Assembly (NCBI RefSeq): GCF_002019645.1
Contig: NZ_KV917374.1
Coordinates: forward strand, 157,148-221,147
From: Litchfieldia alkalitelluris
Lineage (GTDB): Bacteria > Bacillota > Bacilli > Bacillales > Bacillaceae_L
DNA length: 64,000 nt
Direction of reading: 5' to 3'
The notes under the pieces are model-generated. The model saw nothing but the letters and a program-made list of their open reading frames with translations, searched no databases and was not told the DNA's origin. Position numbers and translations under genes: made by a program. This document shows positions 48,946 to 60,832 of this stretch, one piece after another. Every line of letters starts with the position of its first letter. Positions within the stretch are counted from its first letter, which is position 1.

Positions 48946-49233
48946 TTATGCTTCAAAGAATTCGATTTCTTTGCTATCAGCAGTTAATTTAACGATTGCT
49001 TTTCTACGACGGTTTGTATATCCGCTATGACGTCCCATACGCTTGAACTTACCTTTGTAGTTCATGATGTTGACTTTATCAACTTTAACACCGAAGATCT
49101 CTTCAATTGCATCTTTAACTTCAGTCTTATTAGCTTTCACATCTACATCAAACGTATATTTCTTCTCAGCCATTAAGTCTGTAGAATGTTCAGTAATAAC
49201 GGGGCGCTTAATAATATCACGAGGATCTTTCAT
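48946..49233 (-). CDS. rplW: 50S ribosomal protein L23 (uL23)
   Basis: 95 residues, [20 protein letters not shown]. It forms the docking site for trigger factor and SRP at the exit tunnel. It overlaps rplD by one base. Confidence 0.99.
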   Translation of the reverse strand: MKDPRDIIKRPVITEHSTDLMAEKKYTFDVDVKANKTEVKDAIEEIFGVKVDKVNIMNYKGKFKRMGRHSGYTNRRRKAIVKLTADSKEIEFFEA

Positions 49234-49856
49234 TATGCAAGCACCTCCTCTACTTTTTCCACCGCACCTTTAGTAATCACAAGCTTATCGTGATTAAGTA
49301 CATCAAGAACGTTAACTCCGTCAGCTGCTACCACTGTGATTCCAGGGATATTACGAGCTGATAACGCAACTGCTGTATTTTCATCAGCTGTTACGATTAG
49401 TGCTTTACGATCGATGTTTAATCCACTTAAGATTGTTACCATTTCTTTTGTTCTTGGAGCATCTAATACTAGATTTTCCAATACAAGAATGTTATTCTCA
49501 AGTACTTTTGTTGATAAGGCAGATTTGATTGCTAAACGGCGTACTTTTTTAGGTAATTTAAAACTGTAGCTTCTTGGTGTTGGTCCGAATACAGTACCAC
49601 CACCACGCCATTGTGGTGAACGGATAGATCCTTGACGAGCACGACCTGTTCCTTTTTGGCGCCATGGCTTACGTCCTCCGCCAGCTACTTCAGAACGAAT
49701 TTTTGTTTTATGAGTTCCTTGACGTAAGGAAGCTCTTTGCATTACAACAGCATCGAATAATACGTGCTGATTTGGTTCGATACCAAATACGGAATCATTA
49801 AGTTCGATTTCTCCAACTGTTGAACCGTTTTGGTTATACAATGCTACTTTAGGCAT
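49233..49856 (-). CDS. rplD: 50S ribosomal protein L4 (uL4)
   Basis: 207 residues, [20 protein letters not shown] onward; the exit-tunnel loop ([20 protein letters not shown]) is wild-type-like. In some bacteria L4 represses the S10 operon. Confidence 0.99.
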   Translation of the reverse strand: MPKVALYNQNGSTVGEIELNDSVFGIEPNQHVLFDAVVMQRASLRQGTHKTKIRSEVAGGGRKPWRQKGTGRARQGSIRSPQWRGGGTVFGPTPRSYSFKLPKKVRRLAIKSALSTKVLENNILVLENLVLDAPRTKEMVTILSGLNIDRKALIVTADENTAVALSARNIPGITVVAADGVNVLDVLNHDKLVITKGAVEKVEEVLA

Positions 49857-49879
49857 TGGCTATTTCCTCCTTTCTTATA

Positions 49880-50509
49880 TTACTTAGATTTAACAGCTGT
49901 TTTCACTGTGATTAGTGCTTTTCTAGCACCTGGAACATTACCTTTAACTAAAAGTAGGTTACGCTCAGTATCAACTTTTACAATTTGTAAGTTTTGAACT
50001 GTTACACGCTCTCCACCCATACGACCAGGTAATAATTTGTTTTTGAATACACGGTTTGGAGCTACAGGTCCCATTGAACCAGGGCGACGGTGATAACGTG
50101 AACCGTGAGACATTGGTCCGCGTGATTGTCCGTGGCGCTTGATTGAGCCTTGGAAACCTTTCCCCTTTGAAATTCCTGTTACATCAACGATATCTCCTTC
50201 TGTAAAGATATCAACTTTGACTTCCTGACCAACTTCATACTCATCTAGGCTAACTCCACGTAATTCACGTGCGAAGCGCTTAGGTGCAGTATTAGCTTTT
50301 GCTACATGTCCTTTTAATGGCTTGTTAGCTAGTTTTTCTCTTAGATCTTCAAAACCTACTTGTACAGCTTCGTATCCGTCAGTTTCAACAGATTTCTTTT
50401 GAAGAACTACGTTCGGAGAAGCTTCGATAACAGTTACTGGAACTAGTTCACCATTTCCTACGAACACTTGAGTCATACCTACTTTTCTTCCTAAGATTCC
50501 TTTGGTCAT
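49880..50509 (-). CDS. rplC: 50S ribosomal protein L3 (uL3)
   Basis: 209 residues, [20 protein letters not shown]; the central loop [20 protein letters not shown] and [20 protein letters not shown] reach toward the peptidyl transferase centre. Confidence 0.99.
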   Translation of the reverse strand: MTKGILGRKVGMTQVFVGNGELVPVTVIEASPNVVLQKKSVETDGYEAVQVGFEDLREKLANKPLKGHVAKANTAPKRFARELRGVSLDEYEVGQEVKVDIFTEGDIVDVTGISKGKGFQGSIKRHGQSRGPMSHGSRYHRRPGSMGPVAPNRVFKNKLLPGRMGGERVTVQNLQIVKVDTERNLLLVKGNVPGARKALITVKTAVKSK

Positions 50510-50543
50510 TAGTCACACCTCCTATGAATATTTAAAAGATTTA

Positions 50544-50909
<366 letters not shown>

Positions 50910-50910
50910 T

Positions 50911-50942
50911 CACACTCGCCATGGCAAAGCGGCCGGGTGTGT
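50911..50942 (-). promoter_or_regulatory. Hairpin leader of the S10 operon
   Basis: On the minus strand CACAC-CCGGC-CGC folds on GCG-A-GTGTG, between the S10 promoter and rpsJ. A similar element before rpsJ occurs, as far as I recall, in other Bacillus genomes. It is a candidate for feedback control of the operon. Confidence 0.5.
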
Positions 50943-50985
50943 CAGCAACCTTTCACTTCATCGCAGTCAAAGACCAACATTGTCT

Positions 50986-51014
50986 ATTATATAAAAAACA
51001 AAACACAAATGCAA
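50986..51014 (-). promoter_or_regulatory. S10 operon promoter
   Basis: TTGCAT (51009-51014), 17-base spacer, TATAAT (50986-50991) on the minus strand, 134 bases before rpsJ. It lies between rpsJ and the 52-bp repeat array, so the array is not part of the S10 transcript. Confidence 0.8.
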
Positions 51015-51237
51015 CAACAAATATTAATTTATGCATGTTTTTCGCACTTTTCTTATTATACATATGAATTGAGTGAATAGCAACTCTGTGAAGAATTATT
51101 TTCGAAGTTAGATAATGGAAGGTGATTTTAGAGATAATTCTGAGGAGAGTGACGAGTTTCTTCTATATAATATCTGATTTTTTGTTGATTAGTTGGATTG
51201 TGTCCAGGATATTGTATATTAGCATACAACTAACAAT

Positions 51238-51990
51238 ATCAAAGTAGGTAGATCTTTGATTTGGTTTTTTTATTTATTTAGGTGCAACTTGAATATAGCG
51301 ACCTTTTTATATACATACTCACAATTAACTATTGAGCAACTTGATCGTAGAACTCCTATGATTCACTTCCCTACAATTAATGTGCGAGCAACTTGATGAT
51401 AGACCTACTATGATTGACTTCCTTACAAATCATGTGCGAGCAACTTGATGATAGACCTACTATGATTGACTTCCTTACAAATCATGTGCGAGCAACTTGA
51501 TCGTAGACCTCCTATGATTCACTTCCCTACAATTCATGTGCGAGCAACTTGATCATAGAACTCCTTTGATTCACTTCCTTACAATTCATGTGTGAGCAAC
51601 TTGATCATAGAACTCCTATGATTCATTTCCCTACAATTAATGTGCGAGCAACTTGATCATAGACCTCCTATGATTCACTTCCCTACAATTAATGTGCGAG
51701 CAACTTGGTCATAGACCTCCTATGATTCACTTACCTATAATTAATGTGCAAGCAACTTGATCATAGACCTCCTATGATTCACTTCCCTACAATTAATGTG
51801 CGAACAACTTGATCATAGACCTCCTATGATTCACTTCCCTACAATTCATGTGCGAGCAACTTGATCATAGACCTCCTATGATTCACTTCCCTACAATTCA
51901 TGTGCGAACAACTTGATCATAGACCTCCTATGATTCACTTCATTATAACTAACTTGCGAGAAACTATATCAAAGCGATCCTTTAATAATC
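51238..51990. repeat. 52-bp tandem repeat array with internal dyad
   Basis: Twelve well-conserved units with an unvarying 52-bp period start (at the GCAACTTG block) at 51336, 51388, 51440 and on to 51908, without any insertion or deletion. Degenerate units continue in register on both sides (51284, about 51232, and 51960). Each unit holds ATCATAG-ACCTC-CTATGAT, a 7-bp dyad with a 5-base loop. The whole 51015-52217 interval between the S10 promoter and the tuf terminator contains no ORF. No spacers exist between units. Confidence 0.95.
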
Positions 51991-52216
51991 TCATCAGTAG
52001 CCCAGTATTAATAACAAAATAAAAATTATCCCGTATTATTATCTTACATCCAATCTAAACAATAACATCAATAAAAAATGAAAAGGAAACTGATCTCACA
52101 AAACCACCAAGGTAAAAATAAGGAATAAAATGATACTTCCTCAATAATAAATCTTCTATCTACATTAAATATTCTTCCCAAAAAAGGTAGATTTAGCATT
52201 TATATCTGTCTAGTAA

Positions 52217-52251
52217 ACAAAAAAACAGATGAGCCCAATGAGCTCATCTGT
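52217..52251 (-). terminator. tuf terminator
   Basis: A 10-bp stem (ACAGATGAGC/GCTCATCTGT, 7-base loop) followed on the minus strand by TTTTTTTG, 23 bases after the tuf stop. It ends the str operon. Confidence 0.95.
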
Positions 52252-52273
52252 TTTCTATAAGTTAAGAGTAAGA

Positions 52274-53464
52274 TTACTCTTGGATTGTTGCAACAACGCC
52301 AGCGCCTACTGTACGTCCACCTTCACGAATAGAGAACTTAGTTCCTTCTTCGATCGCAACTGGAGCGATTAGTTCAACAGTCATTTCGATGTTGTCACCA
52401 GGCATAACCATTTCAACGCCTTCTGGAAGGTTACAAATTCCAGTTACATCAGTTGTACGGAAGTAGAACTGTGGGCGGTAGTTAGTGAAGAATGGAGTAT
52501 GACGTCCACCTTCTTCTTTTGATAAAACATAAACTTCAGCTTTGAACTTTGTGTGTGGGTTGATAGTTTTTGGCTTAGCAAGAACTTGACCACGTTGGAT
52601 ATCTTCACGAGCAACTCCACGAAGAAGTGCACCGATGTTGTCTCCAGCTTGAGCAAAGTCAAGAAGCTTACGGAACATTTCAACACCTGTTACAGTAGTT
52701 GATTTTGGCTCTTCAGTTAGACCAACGATTTCGATAATGTCTCCAACTTTGATTTGTCCACGCTCAACACGTCCTGTAGCAACAGTTCCACGACCAGTGA
52801 TTGAGAATACGTCCTCAACTGGCATCATGAATGGCTTTTCAGTATCACGTTGTGGAGTTGGGATGTACTCATCAACAGCTGTCATTAATTCAACAACTTT
52901 CTCTTCCCACTCAGCATCTCCTTCAAGAGCTTTAAGAGCAGAACCTTTGATTACAGGTACATCGTCACCAGGGAATTCGTAATCAGAAAGAAGGTCACGA
53001 ACTTCCATTTCTACTAATTCTAGTAATTCTTCGTCATCAACCATGTCACACTTGTTTAAGAATACAACAAGGTATGGAACACCTACTTGACGAGAAAGAA
53101 GAATGTGTTCACGAGTTTGTGGCATTGGGCCGTCAGCTGCAGATACAACTAGGATCCCACCGTCCATTTGAGCAGCACCAGTGATCATGTTCTTAACATA
53201 GTCAGCATGTCCTGGGCAGTCAACGTGTGCATAGTGACGGTTGTCAGTTTCGTACTCAACGTGTGCAGTTGAGATTGTAATTCCACGCTCACGCTCTTCA
53301 GGAGCACCATCGATTTGATCATATGCCATTGCAGTACCTTTACCAGAACGTCTAGCAAGAACTGAAGTGATAGCAGCAGTTAAAGTTGTTTTACCATGGT
53401 CAACGTGTCCAATTGTACCGATGTTAGCATGCGGCTTGGAACGGTCAAATTTTTCTTTACCCAT
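52274..53464 (-). CDS. tuf: Elongation factor Tu
   Basis: 396 residues. GTPase motifs [20 protein letters not shown] and NKCD, the effector region [14 protein letters not shown], and beta-barrel domains 2 and 3. It delivers aminoacyl-tRNA to the ribosome. It follows fusA by 125 bases. Confidence 0.99.
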   Translation of the reverse strand: MGKEKFDRSKPHANIGTIGHVDHGKTTLTAAITSVLARRSGKGTAMAYDQIDGAPEERERGITISTAHVEYETDNRHYAHVDCPGHADYVKNMITGAAQMDGGILVVSAADGPMPQTREHILLSRQVGVPYLVVFLNKCDMVDDEELLELVEMEVRDLLSDYEFPGDDVPVIKGSALKALEGDAEWEEKVVELMTAVDEYIPTPQRDTEKPFMMPVEDVFSITGRGTVATGRVERGQIKVGDIIEIVGLTEEPKSTTVTGVEMFRKLLDFAQAGDNIGALLRGVAREDIQRGQVLAKPKTINPHTKFKAEVYVLSKEEGGRHTPFFTNYRPQFYFRTTDVTGICNLPEGVEMVMPGDNIEMTVELIAPVAIEEGTKFSIREGGRTVGAGVVATIQE

Positions 53465-53589
53465 TATAAATCCTCCTTAAGTATTAAACCTATTATTATT
53501 TTAGTAAGTATGAAATGCTAGAAAGTGAAACTAGTCTCACTTTCATAGCTTACATAAGTAGTTATACTTGATAAAGATGAGAAAATCAA

Positions 53590-55668
53590 TTATTCACCTT
53601 TATTTTTTTTGATAATTTCTTCTGAAACTGATTTAGGAACTTCTTCGTAATGATCAAAGTGCATTGTGAATACTCCGCGACCTTGAGTATTTGAACGTAA
53701 TGAAGTTGCATATCCAAACATCTCAGAAAGTGGAACCATAGAACGTACTACTTGCGCGTTTCCACGAGCTTCCATACCTTCTACACGGCCACGACGTGCC
53801 GTGATTTGTCCCATAATATCACCCATGTATTCTTCAGGAACAACGACTTCTACTCTCATCATTGGCTCCAAGATTACAGGTTTACATTTTGAAGCAGCGT
53901 TTTTAAGTGCCATTGACGCAGCAATTTTAAACGCCATTTCACTAGAGTCAACATCATGGTATGAACCATCAAATAATCTAGCTTTAACGTCTACTAATGG
54001 ATATCCAGCAAGTACACCTCTATCAAGTGATTCTTCTAAACCAGCTTGAACAGCAGGAATATATTCACGTGGTACTACACCACCAACGATACCATTTTCA
54101 AATTCAAATCCTTTACCCTCTTCATTTGGAGAGAACTCAATCCAAACGTGACCGAACTGTCCACGTCCACCTGATTGACGTGCAAACTTACCTTCAACTT
54201 TAGCTGATTCACGGAAAGTTTCACGGTAGGCAACCTGTGGTGCACCTACGTTAGCTTCTACTTTGAATTCACGCTTCATACGGTCAACGATGATATCTAA
54301 GTGAAGCTCACCCATACCAGCGATGATTGTTTGACCCGTTTCTTGGTCAGTATGTGCACGGAAAGTAGGATCTTCCTCTTGAAGCTTTTGAAGAGCTGTA
54401 GTCATTTTATCTTGGTCAGCCTTAGATTTAGGCTCAACAGATAATTGAATAACTGGCTCTGGGAAGTTCATTGATTCTAAGATTACTGGCGCTTTGTCAT
54501 CACATAAAGTATCACCAGTTGTTGTATCTTTTAAACCTACAGCAGCTGCGATATCTCCACAGTGAACGATAGAGATTTCTTCACGGCTGTTTGCATGCAT
54601 TTGTAGGATACGTCCTACACGCTCACGCTTACCTTTAGTAGAGTTCTGTACATATGATCCTGAGCTTAATGTACCAGAGTACACACGGAAGAATGTTAGT
54701 TTCCCTACATATGGGTCAGTCATAACTTTAAATGCTAATGCAGCAAATGGTTCTTCATCACTTGATGGACGAGTTACTTCTTCCTCTGAATCTGGTAGAT
54801 GACCTTTAATTGCAGGTACATCTAGTGGAGATGGAAGGTAGTCAATAACTGCATCAAGCATTTTTTGAACACCTTTATTTTTGAATGCAGATCCACAAAT
54901 AACAGGGTAGAACTCTACATTAACTGTACCTTGACGAATTGCAGCTTTTAACTCAGCATTTGTAATCTCTTCGCCACCAAGGTATTTTTCCATTAGTGCC
55001 TCATCTAATTCAGCTACAGCTTCTACTAGCTTTTCACGGTACTCTTCAGCTTGAGCCATATATTCCTCAGGAATATCGATCTCTTGGATATCTGTACCTA
55101 GATCATTTCCGTAGTAAGTAGCTTTCATTTCAACAAGGTCAATGATACCTTCGAATTGATCTTCAGCACCAATTGGTAACTGAATTGGGTGTGCGTTAGC
55201 TTGTAAACGATCGTGAATTGTTCCTACAGAGTATAGGAAATCAGCTCCGATTTTGTCCATTTTGTTAACAAAAACAACACGTGGAACACCATAAGTTGTA
55301 GCTTGGCGCCAAACTGTTTCAGTTTGTGGCTCAACACCTGATTGTGCATCAAGTACAGCTACAGCACCATCAAGTACACGTAATGAACGTTCAACTTCAA
55401 CAGTGAAGTCTACGTGTCCTGGTGTATCAATGATGTTAACGCGGTGTCCTTTCCATGATGCAGTGGTTGCTGCAGATGTAATTGTAATTCCGCGTTCTTG
55501 CTCTTGCTCCATCCAGTCCATCTGAGATGCACCTTCATGTGTTTCACCAATCTTATGAATACGACCAGTGTAATAAAGTACACGCTCAGTCGTAGTTGTT
55601 TTACCAGCATCAATATGTGCCATGATACCGATGTTACGAGTGTTGTTTAAGGAGAACTCTCTTGCCAT
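53590..55668 (-). CDS. fusA: Elongation factor G
   Basis: 692 residues from [20 protein letters not shown], after GGAAGGAGAAAGACCCC; the 21 codons upstream in the open frame run through the rpsG-fusA hairpin and are not used. GTPase motifs [17 protein letters not shown] and NKMD are present. It drives translocation. Confidence 0.99.
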   Translation of the reverse strand: MAREFSLNNTRNIGIMAHIDAGKTTTTERVLYYTGRIHKIGETHEGASQMDWMEQEQERGITITSAATTASWKGHRVNIIDTPGHVDFTVEVERSLRVLDGAVAVLDAQSGVEPQTETVWRQATTYGVPRVVFVNKMDKIGADFLYSVGTIHDRLQANAHPIQLPIGAEDQFEGIIDLVEMKATYYGNDLGTDIQEIDIPEEYMAQAEEYREKLVEAVAELDEALMEKYLGGEEITNAELKAAIRQGTVNVEFYPVICGSAFKNKGVQKMLDAVIDYLPSPLDVPAIKGHLPDSEEEVTRPSSDEEPFAALAFKVMTDPYVGKLTFFRVYSGTLSSGSYVQNSTKGKRERVGRILQMHANSREEISIVHCGDIAAAVGLKDTTTGDTLCDDKAPVILESMNFPEPVIQLSVEPKSKADQDKMTTALQKLQEEDPTFRAHTDQETGQTIIAGMGELHLDIIVDRMKREFKVEANVGAPQVAYRETFRESAKVEGKFARQSGGRGQFGHVWIEFSPNEEGKGFEFENGIVGGVVPREYIPAVQAGLEESLDRGVLAGYPLVDVKARLFDGSYHDVDSSEMAFKIAASMALKNAASKCKPVILEPMMRVEVVVPEEYMGDIMGQITARRGRVEGMEARGNAQVVRSMVPLSEMFGYATSLRSNTQGRGVFTMHFDHYEEVPKSVSEEIIKKNKGE

Positions 55669-55710
55669 GGGGTCTTTCTCCTTCCTTATCCTAAGTATAT
55701 TTTTTTTTAG

Positions 55711-55755
55711 AAAAAGCCCTGCTAAAAGCATATTACTATTTTAACAGAGCTTTTT
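55711..55755 (-). terminator. Hairpin with T tract between rpsG and fusA
   Basis: AAAAAGCTCTGTTAAAA pairs, with two mismatches, with TTTTAGCAGGGCTTTTT on the minus strand, directly after rpsG and before fusA. It resembles an intrinsic terminator and may attenuate the str operon here, or process the mRNA. Confidence 0.5.
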
Positions 55756-55764
55756 AATTTTATT

Positions 55765-56235
55765 CTACCAACGGTAGTGAGCAAATGCTTTATTTGCTTC
55801 TGCCATTTTATGTGTGTCTTCGCGCTTCTTAACAGATGCACCAGCATTGTTAGCAGCATCTAAGATTTCGTTAGCTAAACGCTCTTCCATCGTCTTTTCA
55901 CCACGAAGGCGAGCATAGTTTACTAACCAACGAAGACCTAAAGTAGTACGACGATCTGGGCGAACTTCTACAGGTACTTGGTAGTTAGCACCCCCAACAC
56001 GACGTGCTCTTACTTCAAGAACTGGCATGATGTTTTTAAGTGCAGTTTCAAACACTTCCATAGCATCCTTACCAGAACGTTGTTGTACTAAATCAAATGC
56101 ATTATATAAAATCGCTTGAGATTTTCCTCTTTTACCGTCAACCATCATTTTATTGATTAAACGACTTACAAGCTTTGAATTGTAAATCGGATCTGGTAAA
56201 ACATCTCTCTTTGCAACAGGTCCTTTACGAGGCAT
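55765..56235 (-). CDS. rpsG: 30S ribosomal protein S7 (uS7)
   Basis: 156 residues, [20 protein letters not shown] to [12 protein letters not shown]. It organises the 30S head. It follows rpsL by 40 bases. Confidence 0.99.
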   Translation of the reverse strand: MPRKGPVAKRDVLPDPIYNSKLVSRLINKMMVDGKRGKSQAILYNAFDLVQQRSGKDAMEVFETALKNIMPVLEVRARRVGGANYQVPVEVRPDRRTTLGLRWLVNYARLRGEKTMEERLANEILDAANNAGASVKKREDTHKMAEANKAFAHYRW

Positions 56236-56275
56236 TCTAATTTCCTCCTTTCAATCATATTATATAGTAGTCTTA

Positions 56276-56698
56276 TTATTTTTTAGGTGCTTTAGGTCTC
56301 TTTGTTCCATACTTAGAACGACCTTGCATACGGTTGTTAACACCAGCAGTATCAAGCGCACCACGAACAATGTGATAACGTACCCCTGGTAAGTCTTTTA
56401 CACGTCCGCCACGGATTAACACTACACTGTGCTCTTGTAGGTTATGTCCGATACCAGGAATGTAAGCTGTTACCTCGATTCCGTTTGTTAAACGAACACG
56501 GGCATATTTACGTAATGCTGAGTTCGGCTTCTTCGGAGTCATTGTACCAACACGAGTACATACACCACGTTTTTGAGGTGATGATTGGTTAGTTTGGGAC
56601 TTTTTGAAGCTGTTGTAGCCTTTATTTAAAGCTGGAGAGTCAGATTTTTGGATCTTAGACTCACGACCTCTGCGTACTAATTGATTAATTGTAGGCAT
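56276..56698 (-). CDS. rpsL: 30S ribosomal protein S12 (uS12)
   Basis: 140 residues from [14 protein letters not shown]; 13 additional codons upstream in the open frame are not used. The decoding loop [11 protein letters not shown] and [12 protein letters not shown] keep the lysines and surrounding residues of the streptomycin-sensitive form. Confidence 0.99.
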   Translation of the reverse strand: MPTINQLVRRGRESKIQKSDSPALNKGYNSFKKSQTNQSSPQKRGVCTRVGTMTPKKPNSALRKYARVRLTNGIEVTAYIPGIGHNLQEHSVVLIRGGRVKDLPGVRYHIVRGALDTAGVNNRMQGRSKYGTKRPKAPKK

Positions 56699-56801
56699 TG
56701 ATTTTCCTCCTTTCAAAATTTCTTTAAGACCACACATCCAGGTGGTTCATTTTTTTACAAAAAACAAAGTCTCTGTAGAACACTTTCCACAAAAACAGTT
56801 T

Positions 56802-57050
56802 TTAATTAATTATAGCGACTGCTGCTGCCCCTACTTCTATACCACAAGCTTTTCCAAGCTTTTTCATAGATTCTACTTTTGTAACAGGAATTTGTTTCTC
56901 ACTAGCAATCTGGATGACTTTGTTTAACACACGTCGATCAGCATCTTCTGCGATGACAACCTCTTGTACTGTTGTAGTTTGTAGTGCTTTCACGGTCTGC
57001 TTTGTTCCAATAATTATCTTACTTGCCTGTAATACTTTTTCATAAGACAT
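56802..57050 (-). CDS. rplGB: L7Ae-family protein (RplGB, YbxF)
   Basis: 82 residues from [20 protein letters not shown], eight bases after GGAGG; the upstream TTG in the open frame overlaps that site. It has the L7Ae/L30e fold that binds kink-turn RNA. It sits between rpoC and rpsL as in B. subtilis and has its own promoter upstream. Confidence 0.96.
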   Translation of the reverse strand: MSYEKVLQASKIIIGTKQTVKALQTTTVQEVVIAEDADRRVLNKVIQIASEKQIPVTKVESMKKLGKACGIEVGAAAVAIIN

Positions 57051-57093
57051 GGACGCATCCTCCAAAGTATCAGGTTATAGGAGCACCTTGGAT

Positions 57094-57123
57094 ATATTAA
57101 CATTGAAAGTGGGTGGATGTCAA
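57094..57123 (-). promoter_or_regulatory. Promoter of rplGB and the str operon
   Basis: TTGACA (57118-57123), 18-base spacer, TAATAT (57094-57099) on the minus strand, 44 bases before rplGB. Confidence 0.7.
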
Positions 57124-57175
57124 CAAAGTTAGAAAAATATTTTTTCATCAACACTCACCCACTATTCAAATGTTA

Positions 57176-60100
57176 TTAGTCTACTGTTACAGATTCATCA
57201 TCTGTAGCTGGTTGCATCACTAATTCTGCCTTGCGGTATCGGTTCATACCTGTACCTGCAGGAACTAGTTTACCAATAATTACATTCTCTTTCAGACCTA
57301 GAAGTTCATCTCGCTTACCTTTAATTGCAGCATCCGTTAACACACGTGTTGTTTCTTGGAATGATGCAGCAGATAAGAATGAGTCAGTTTCAAGAGATGC
57401 TTTTGTAATACCAAGTAGAACAGGTCTACCTGTTGCCGGAGCTCTTCCATCAAGTAATACTTTCCCATTTGCATCAGTGAATTGATGAACATCAAGCAGT
57501 GAACCTGGTAATACATCAGTTTCACCAGCATCAATGACTCTAACTTTACGTAGCATTTGGCGAACCATTACTTCTACGTGTTTATCACCAATCTCAACAC
57601 CCTGCATACGGTAAACTTTTTGTACTTCTTTTAGTAGATACTCTTGAACAGCTTGCATATCTTTTACTTTTAATAATTCTTTTGGATCAATTGAACCCTC
57701 TGTTAATTCTTGACCACGTTCAACCTTTTGCCCTTCTTTTACTTTTAGACGAGCACTATAAGGAGCTGTATATGATCTAGATTCAACTTCACCTTGAATG
57801 ACGATTTCTTGCTGACGATCTTTCACTTCAGTAATAGAAGCAACAGCACCATCAATCTCAGTAATTACGGCTTGACCTTTCGGATTACGAGCTTCGAAAA
57901 GCTCTTGAATACGAGGTAAACCTTGTGTGATATCGTCTCCAGCTACCCCACCAGTATGGAAGGTACGCATCGTTAACTGTGTTCCTGGCTCTCCGATAGA
58001 TTGAGCGGCAATAATACCTACTGCCTCCCCAACTTCAACCTCTGAACCAGTTGCTAGATTACGACCATAACATTTCTTACACACACCATGTCTAGTGTTA
58101 CATGTAAACGCTGAACGTATATTTACTTCTTCAATACCAGCTTCAATAATTTCGCGAGTGATATCTTCTGTAATTAATTCGTTTTCGCCTACAAGTACTT
58201 CACCAGTCTCAGGGTGTTTTACATTTCTACGAGCATAACGTCCTAATAGTCGCTCATCAAGTGGTTCGATTACTTCTGTACCTTCTTTAAGAGCCTTAAC
58301 TAATAGTCCACGGTCAGTTCCACAGTCATCCTCACGTACAATTACATCCTGCGCAACGTCAACAAGACGTCGAGTTAGGTAACCTGAGTCAGCTGTTTTT
58401 AGTGCTGTATCGGCAAGACCTTTACGAGCACCGTGAGTGGAGATAAAGTACTCAAGTACTGTTAGACCTTCACGGAAACTTGATTTAATTGGAAGCTCAA
58501 TGATACGTCCTGACGGATTCGCCATAAGTCCACGCATACCAGCTAACTGAGTGAAGTTCGATGCATTACCACGGGCACCAGAGTCACTCATCATAAAGAT
58601 TGGGTTACGCTTATCTAATGTTTTCATTAACTTACCTTGAATTGTATCTTTCGCAGCACTCCAGATAGAGATAACACGATCATAACGCTCTTCTTCAGTG
58701 ATTAAACCACGTCTGAATTGCTTTAGAACATTATCAACTTTTGCTTGTGCTTCTTTAAGAATTTCTTGTTTTTCAGCAAGTACAACGATATCAGATACAC
58801 CAACAGTGATACCTGCTTTAGTTGAATGTCGGAACCCAAGATTTTTCATACGATCTAGCATTTTTGAAGTTTCAGTAATCTTGAACTTCTTAAATACTTC
58901 CGCAATGATATTTCCGAGAATCTTCTTCTTAAACGGATCAATGATTTCTTGACTTTGAATTGCTTCAAGAACATTTGCACCTTTTTCTACAAAGAAGCGT
59001 TCTGGGGTTTTTTCTTCAAGATTGTTTCTTGTTGGTTCATTAATATATGGGAACGTCTTCGGTAAAATTTCGTTAAAGATCAATTTACCTACTGTTGTTA
59101 TTAAAAGTTTGTTATTTTGTTCTTCAGTGAATGTTTGATTTTTCAATGATCCAGCATGCACTGCCACTCTTGTATGAAGGTGTACATAACCATTTTGATA
59201 AGCAATTAGTGCTTCATCAGTATCTTTAAAAATCATCCCTTCACCAACAGCACCTTCGCGCTCTAATGTTAAGTAGTAGTTACCTAATACCATATCCTGT
59301 GAAGGAGTTACTACTGGTTTTCCATCCTTAGGGTTCAGAATGTTTTGAGCAGCTAACATTAAAATACGAGCTTCCGCTTGGGCTTCAGCAGATAATGGAA
59401 CGTGAACAGCCATTTGGTCACCATCAAAGTCGGCGTTATAAGCAGTACATACAAGTGGATGTAATCGTATTGCTCTTCCTTCGACTAGTGTTGGTTCAAA
59501 GGCTTGAATTCCAAGTCTGTGTAATGTCGGTGCACGGTTTAATAATACAGGATGCTCTCTAATAACTGATTCAAGTACATCCCATACCTCTGGTTGCACT
59601 CTTTCAATTTTTCGCTTTGCACTCTTGATATTATGAGCTAAACCTTTTTCTACTAGTTCCTTCATAACAAATGGCTTGAATAATTCTAGAGCCATTTCTT
59701 TTGGTAAACCACATTGATACATCTTTAAGTTAGGTCCAACTACGATAACCGAACGTCCAGAGTAATCAACACGTTTTCCTAGTAAGTTTTGACGGAAACG
59801 ACCTTGCTTCCCTTTTAACATATGTGAAAGAGATTTTAATGGACGGTTACCCGGTCCAGTTACTGGTCTTCCTCTTCTTCCGTTATCGATTAATGCATCA
59901 ACCGCTTCTTGAAGCATACGTTTCTCATTTTGAACAATGATACTTGGTGCTCCAAGGTCAAGCAGACGTTTTAAACGATTATTACGGTTAATAACACGTC
60001 GGTATAAATCATTCAAATCAGATGTAGCAAAACGGCCACCATCTAATTGAACCATCGGACGTAATTCAGGTGGAATAACCGGAAGAACATCTAAGATCAT

Positions 60101-60775
60101 CCATGAAGGTTCATTTCCTGAATTTCTAAAAGCTTCAAGAACTTCTAGTCTTTTTATTGCTCTTGTACGTCGTTGACCTTGTGAAGTTTTTAACTCTTCC
60201 TTTAAGCCTAAGACTTCTTTTTCAAGTTCAATGTCGTGTAGAAGCTTTTTAATTGCTTCAGCACCCATTGCAGCTTGGAACGTGTTTCCGTATTTTTCAC
60301 GGTATGCACGGTATTCTTTTTCAGACAATAATTGCTTCTTGTCCAATGGTGTATCTCCAACCTCTGTCACTACATAAGAAGCAAAATAAATAACTTCTTC
60401 CAGAGCACGTGGGGACATGTCTAAGACAAGTCCCATACGGCTAGGAATACCTTTAAAGTACCAAATATGAGAAACAGGTGCAGCTAATTCAATATGACCC
60501 ATACGCTCACGACGTACTTTTGCACGTGTTACTTCAACGCCACATCGATCACACACAACACCTTTGTAACGGACGCGTTTATATTTTCCACAATGACATT
60601 CCCAGTCTTTTGTAGGACCGAAAATGCGTTCACAGAATAAACCATCCTTTTCAGGTTTTAATGTTCTATAGTTAATCGTCTCAGGTTTCTTCACTTCACC
60701 AAAAGACCATGAACGAATCTTATCAGGTGAAGCGAGTCCTATATTCATATACTCAAAGTTATTGACATCTAGCAA
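57176..60775 (-). CDS. rpoC: RNA polymerase beta' subunit
   Basis: 1199 residues, full length. N-terminal zinc site [20 protein letters not shown], catalytic [12 protein letters not shown] holding the Mg, and the second zinc site [13 protein letters not shown]. The bridge helix and trigger loop region ([20 protein letters not shown]) is conserved. It follows rpoB by 57 bases. Confidence 0.99.
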   Translation of the reverse strand: MLDVNNFEYMNIGLASPDKIRSWSFGEVKKPETINYRTLKPEKDGLFCERIFGPTKDWECHCGKYKRVRYKGVVCDRCGVEVTRAKVRRERMGHIELAAPVSHIWYFKGIPSRMGLVLDMSPRALEEVIYFASYVVTEVGDTPLDKKQLLSEKEYRAYREKYGNTFQAAMGAEAIKKLLHDIELEKEVLGLKEELKTSQGQRRTRAIKRLEVLEAFRNSGNEPSWMILDVLPVIPPELRPMVQLDGGRFATSDLNDLYRRVINRNNRLKRLLDLGAPSIIVQNEKRMLQEAVDALIDNGRRGRPVTGPGNRPLKSLSHMLKGKQGRFRQNLLGKRVDYSGRSVIVVGPNLKMYQCGLPKEMALELFKPFVMKELVEKGLAHNIKSAKRKIERVQPEVWDVLESVIREHPVLLNRAPTLHRLGIQAFEPTLVEGRAIRLHPLVCTAYNADFDGDQMAVHVPLSAEAQAEARILMLAAQNILNPKDGKPVVTPSQDMVLGNYYLTLEREGAVGEGMIFKDTDEALIAYQNGYVHLHTRVAVHAGSLKNQTFTEEQNNKLLITTVGKLIFNEILPKTFPYINEPTRNNLEEKTPERFFVEKGANVLEAIQSQEIIDPFKKKILGNIIAEVFKKFKITETSKMLDRMKNLGFRHSTKAGITVGVSDIVVLAEKQEILKEAQAKVDNVLKQFRRGLITEEERYDRVISIWSAAKDTIQGKLMKTLDKRNPIFMMSDSGARGNASNFTQLAGMRGLMANPSGRIIELPIKSSFREGLTVLEYFISTHGARKGLADTALKTADSGYLTRRLVDVAQDVIVREDDCGTDRGLLVKALKEGTEVIEPLDERLLGRYARRNVKHPETGEVLVGENELITEDITREIIEAGIEEVNIRSAFTCNTRHGVCKKCYGRNLATGSEVEVGEAVGIIAAQSIGEPGTQLTMRTFHTGGVAGDDITQGLPRIQELFEARNPKGQAVITEIDGAVASITEVKDRQQEIVIQGEVESRSYTAPYSARLKVKEGQKVERGQELTEGSIDPKELLKVKDMQAVQEYLLKEVQKVYRMQGVEIGDKHVEVMVRQMLRKVRVIDAGETDVLPGSLLDVHQFTDANGKVLLDGRAPATGRPVLLGITKASLETDSFLSAASFQETTRVLTDAAIKGKRDELLGLKENVIIGKLVPAGTGMNRYRKAELVMQPATDDESVTVD

Positions 60776-60832
60776 GGGGCCTACCTCCCTTTTGATCTTC
60801 AGGTTATCCCTATCTGCCTAACAAACGGAAAT

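Noticed and set aside
51284..51960. CRISPR array
   Set aside because: The 52-bp units are contiguous and near-identical along their full length, with no variable spacers and no cas genes.
53521..53544. Hairpin GAAAGTGA/TCACTTTC between fusA and tuf as a terminator
   Set aside because: No T tract follows on the minus strand and tuf is normally cotranscribed; could be a processing site but evidence is thin.
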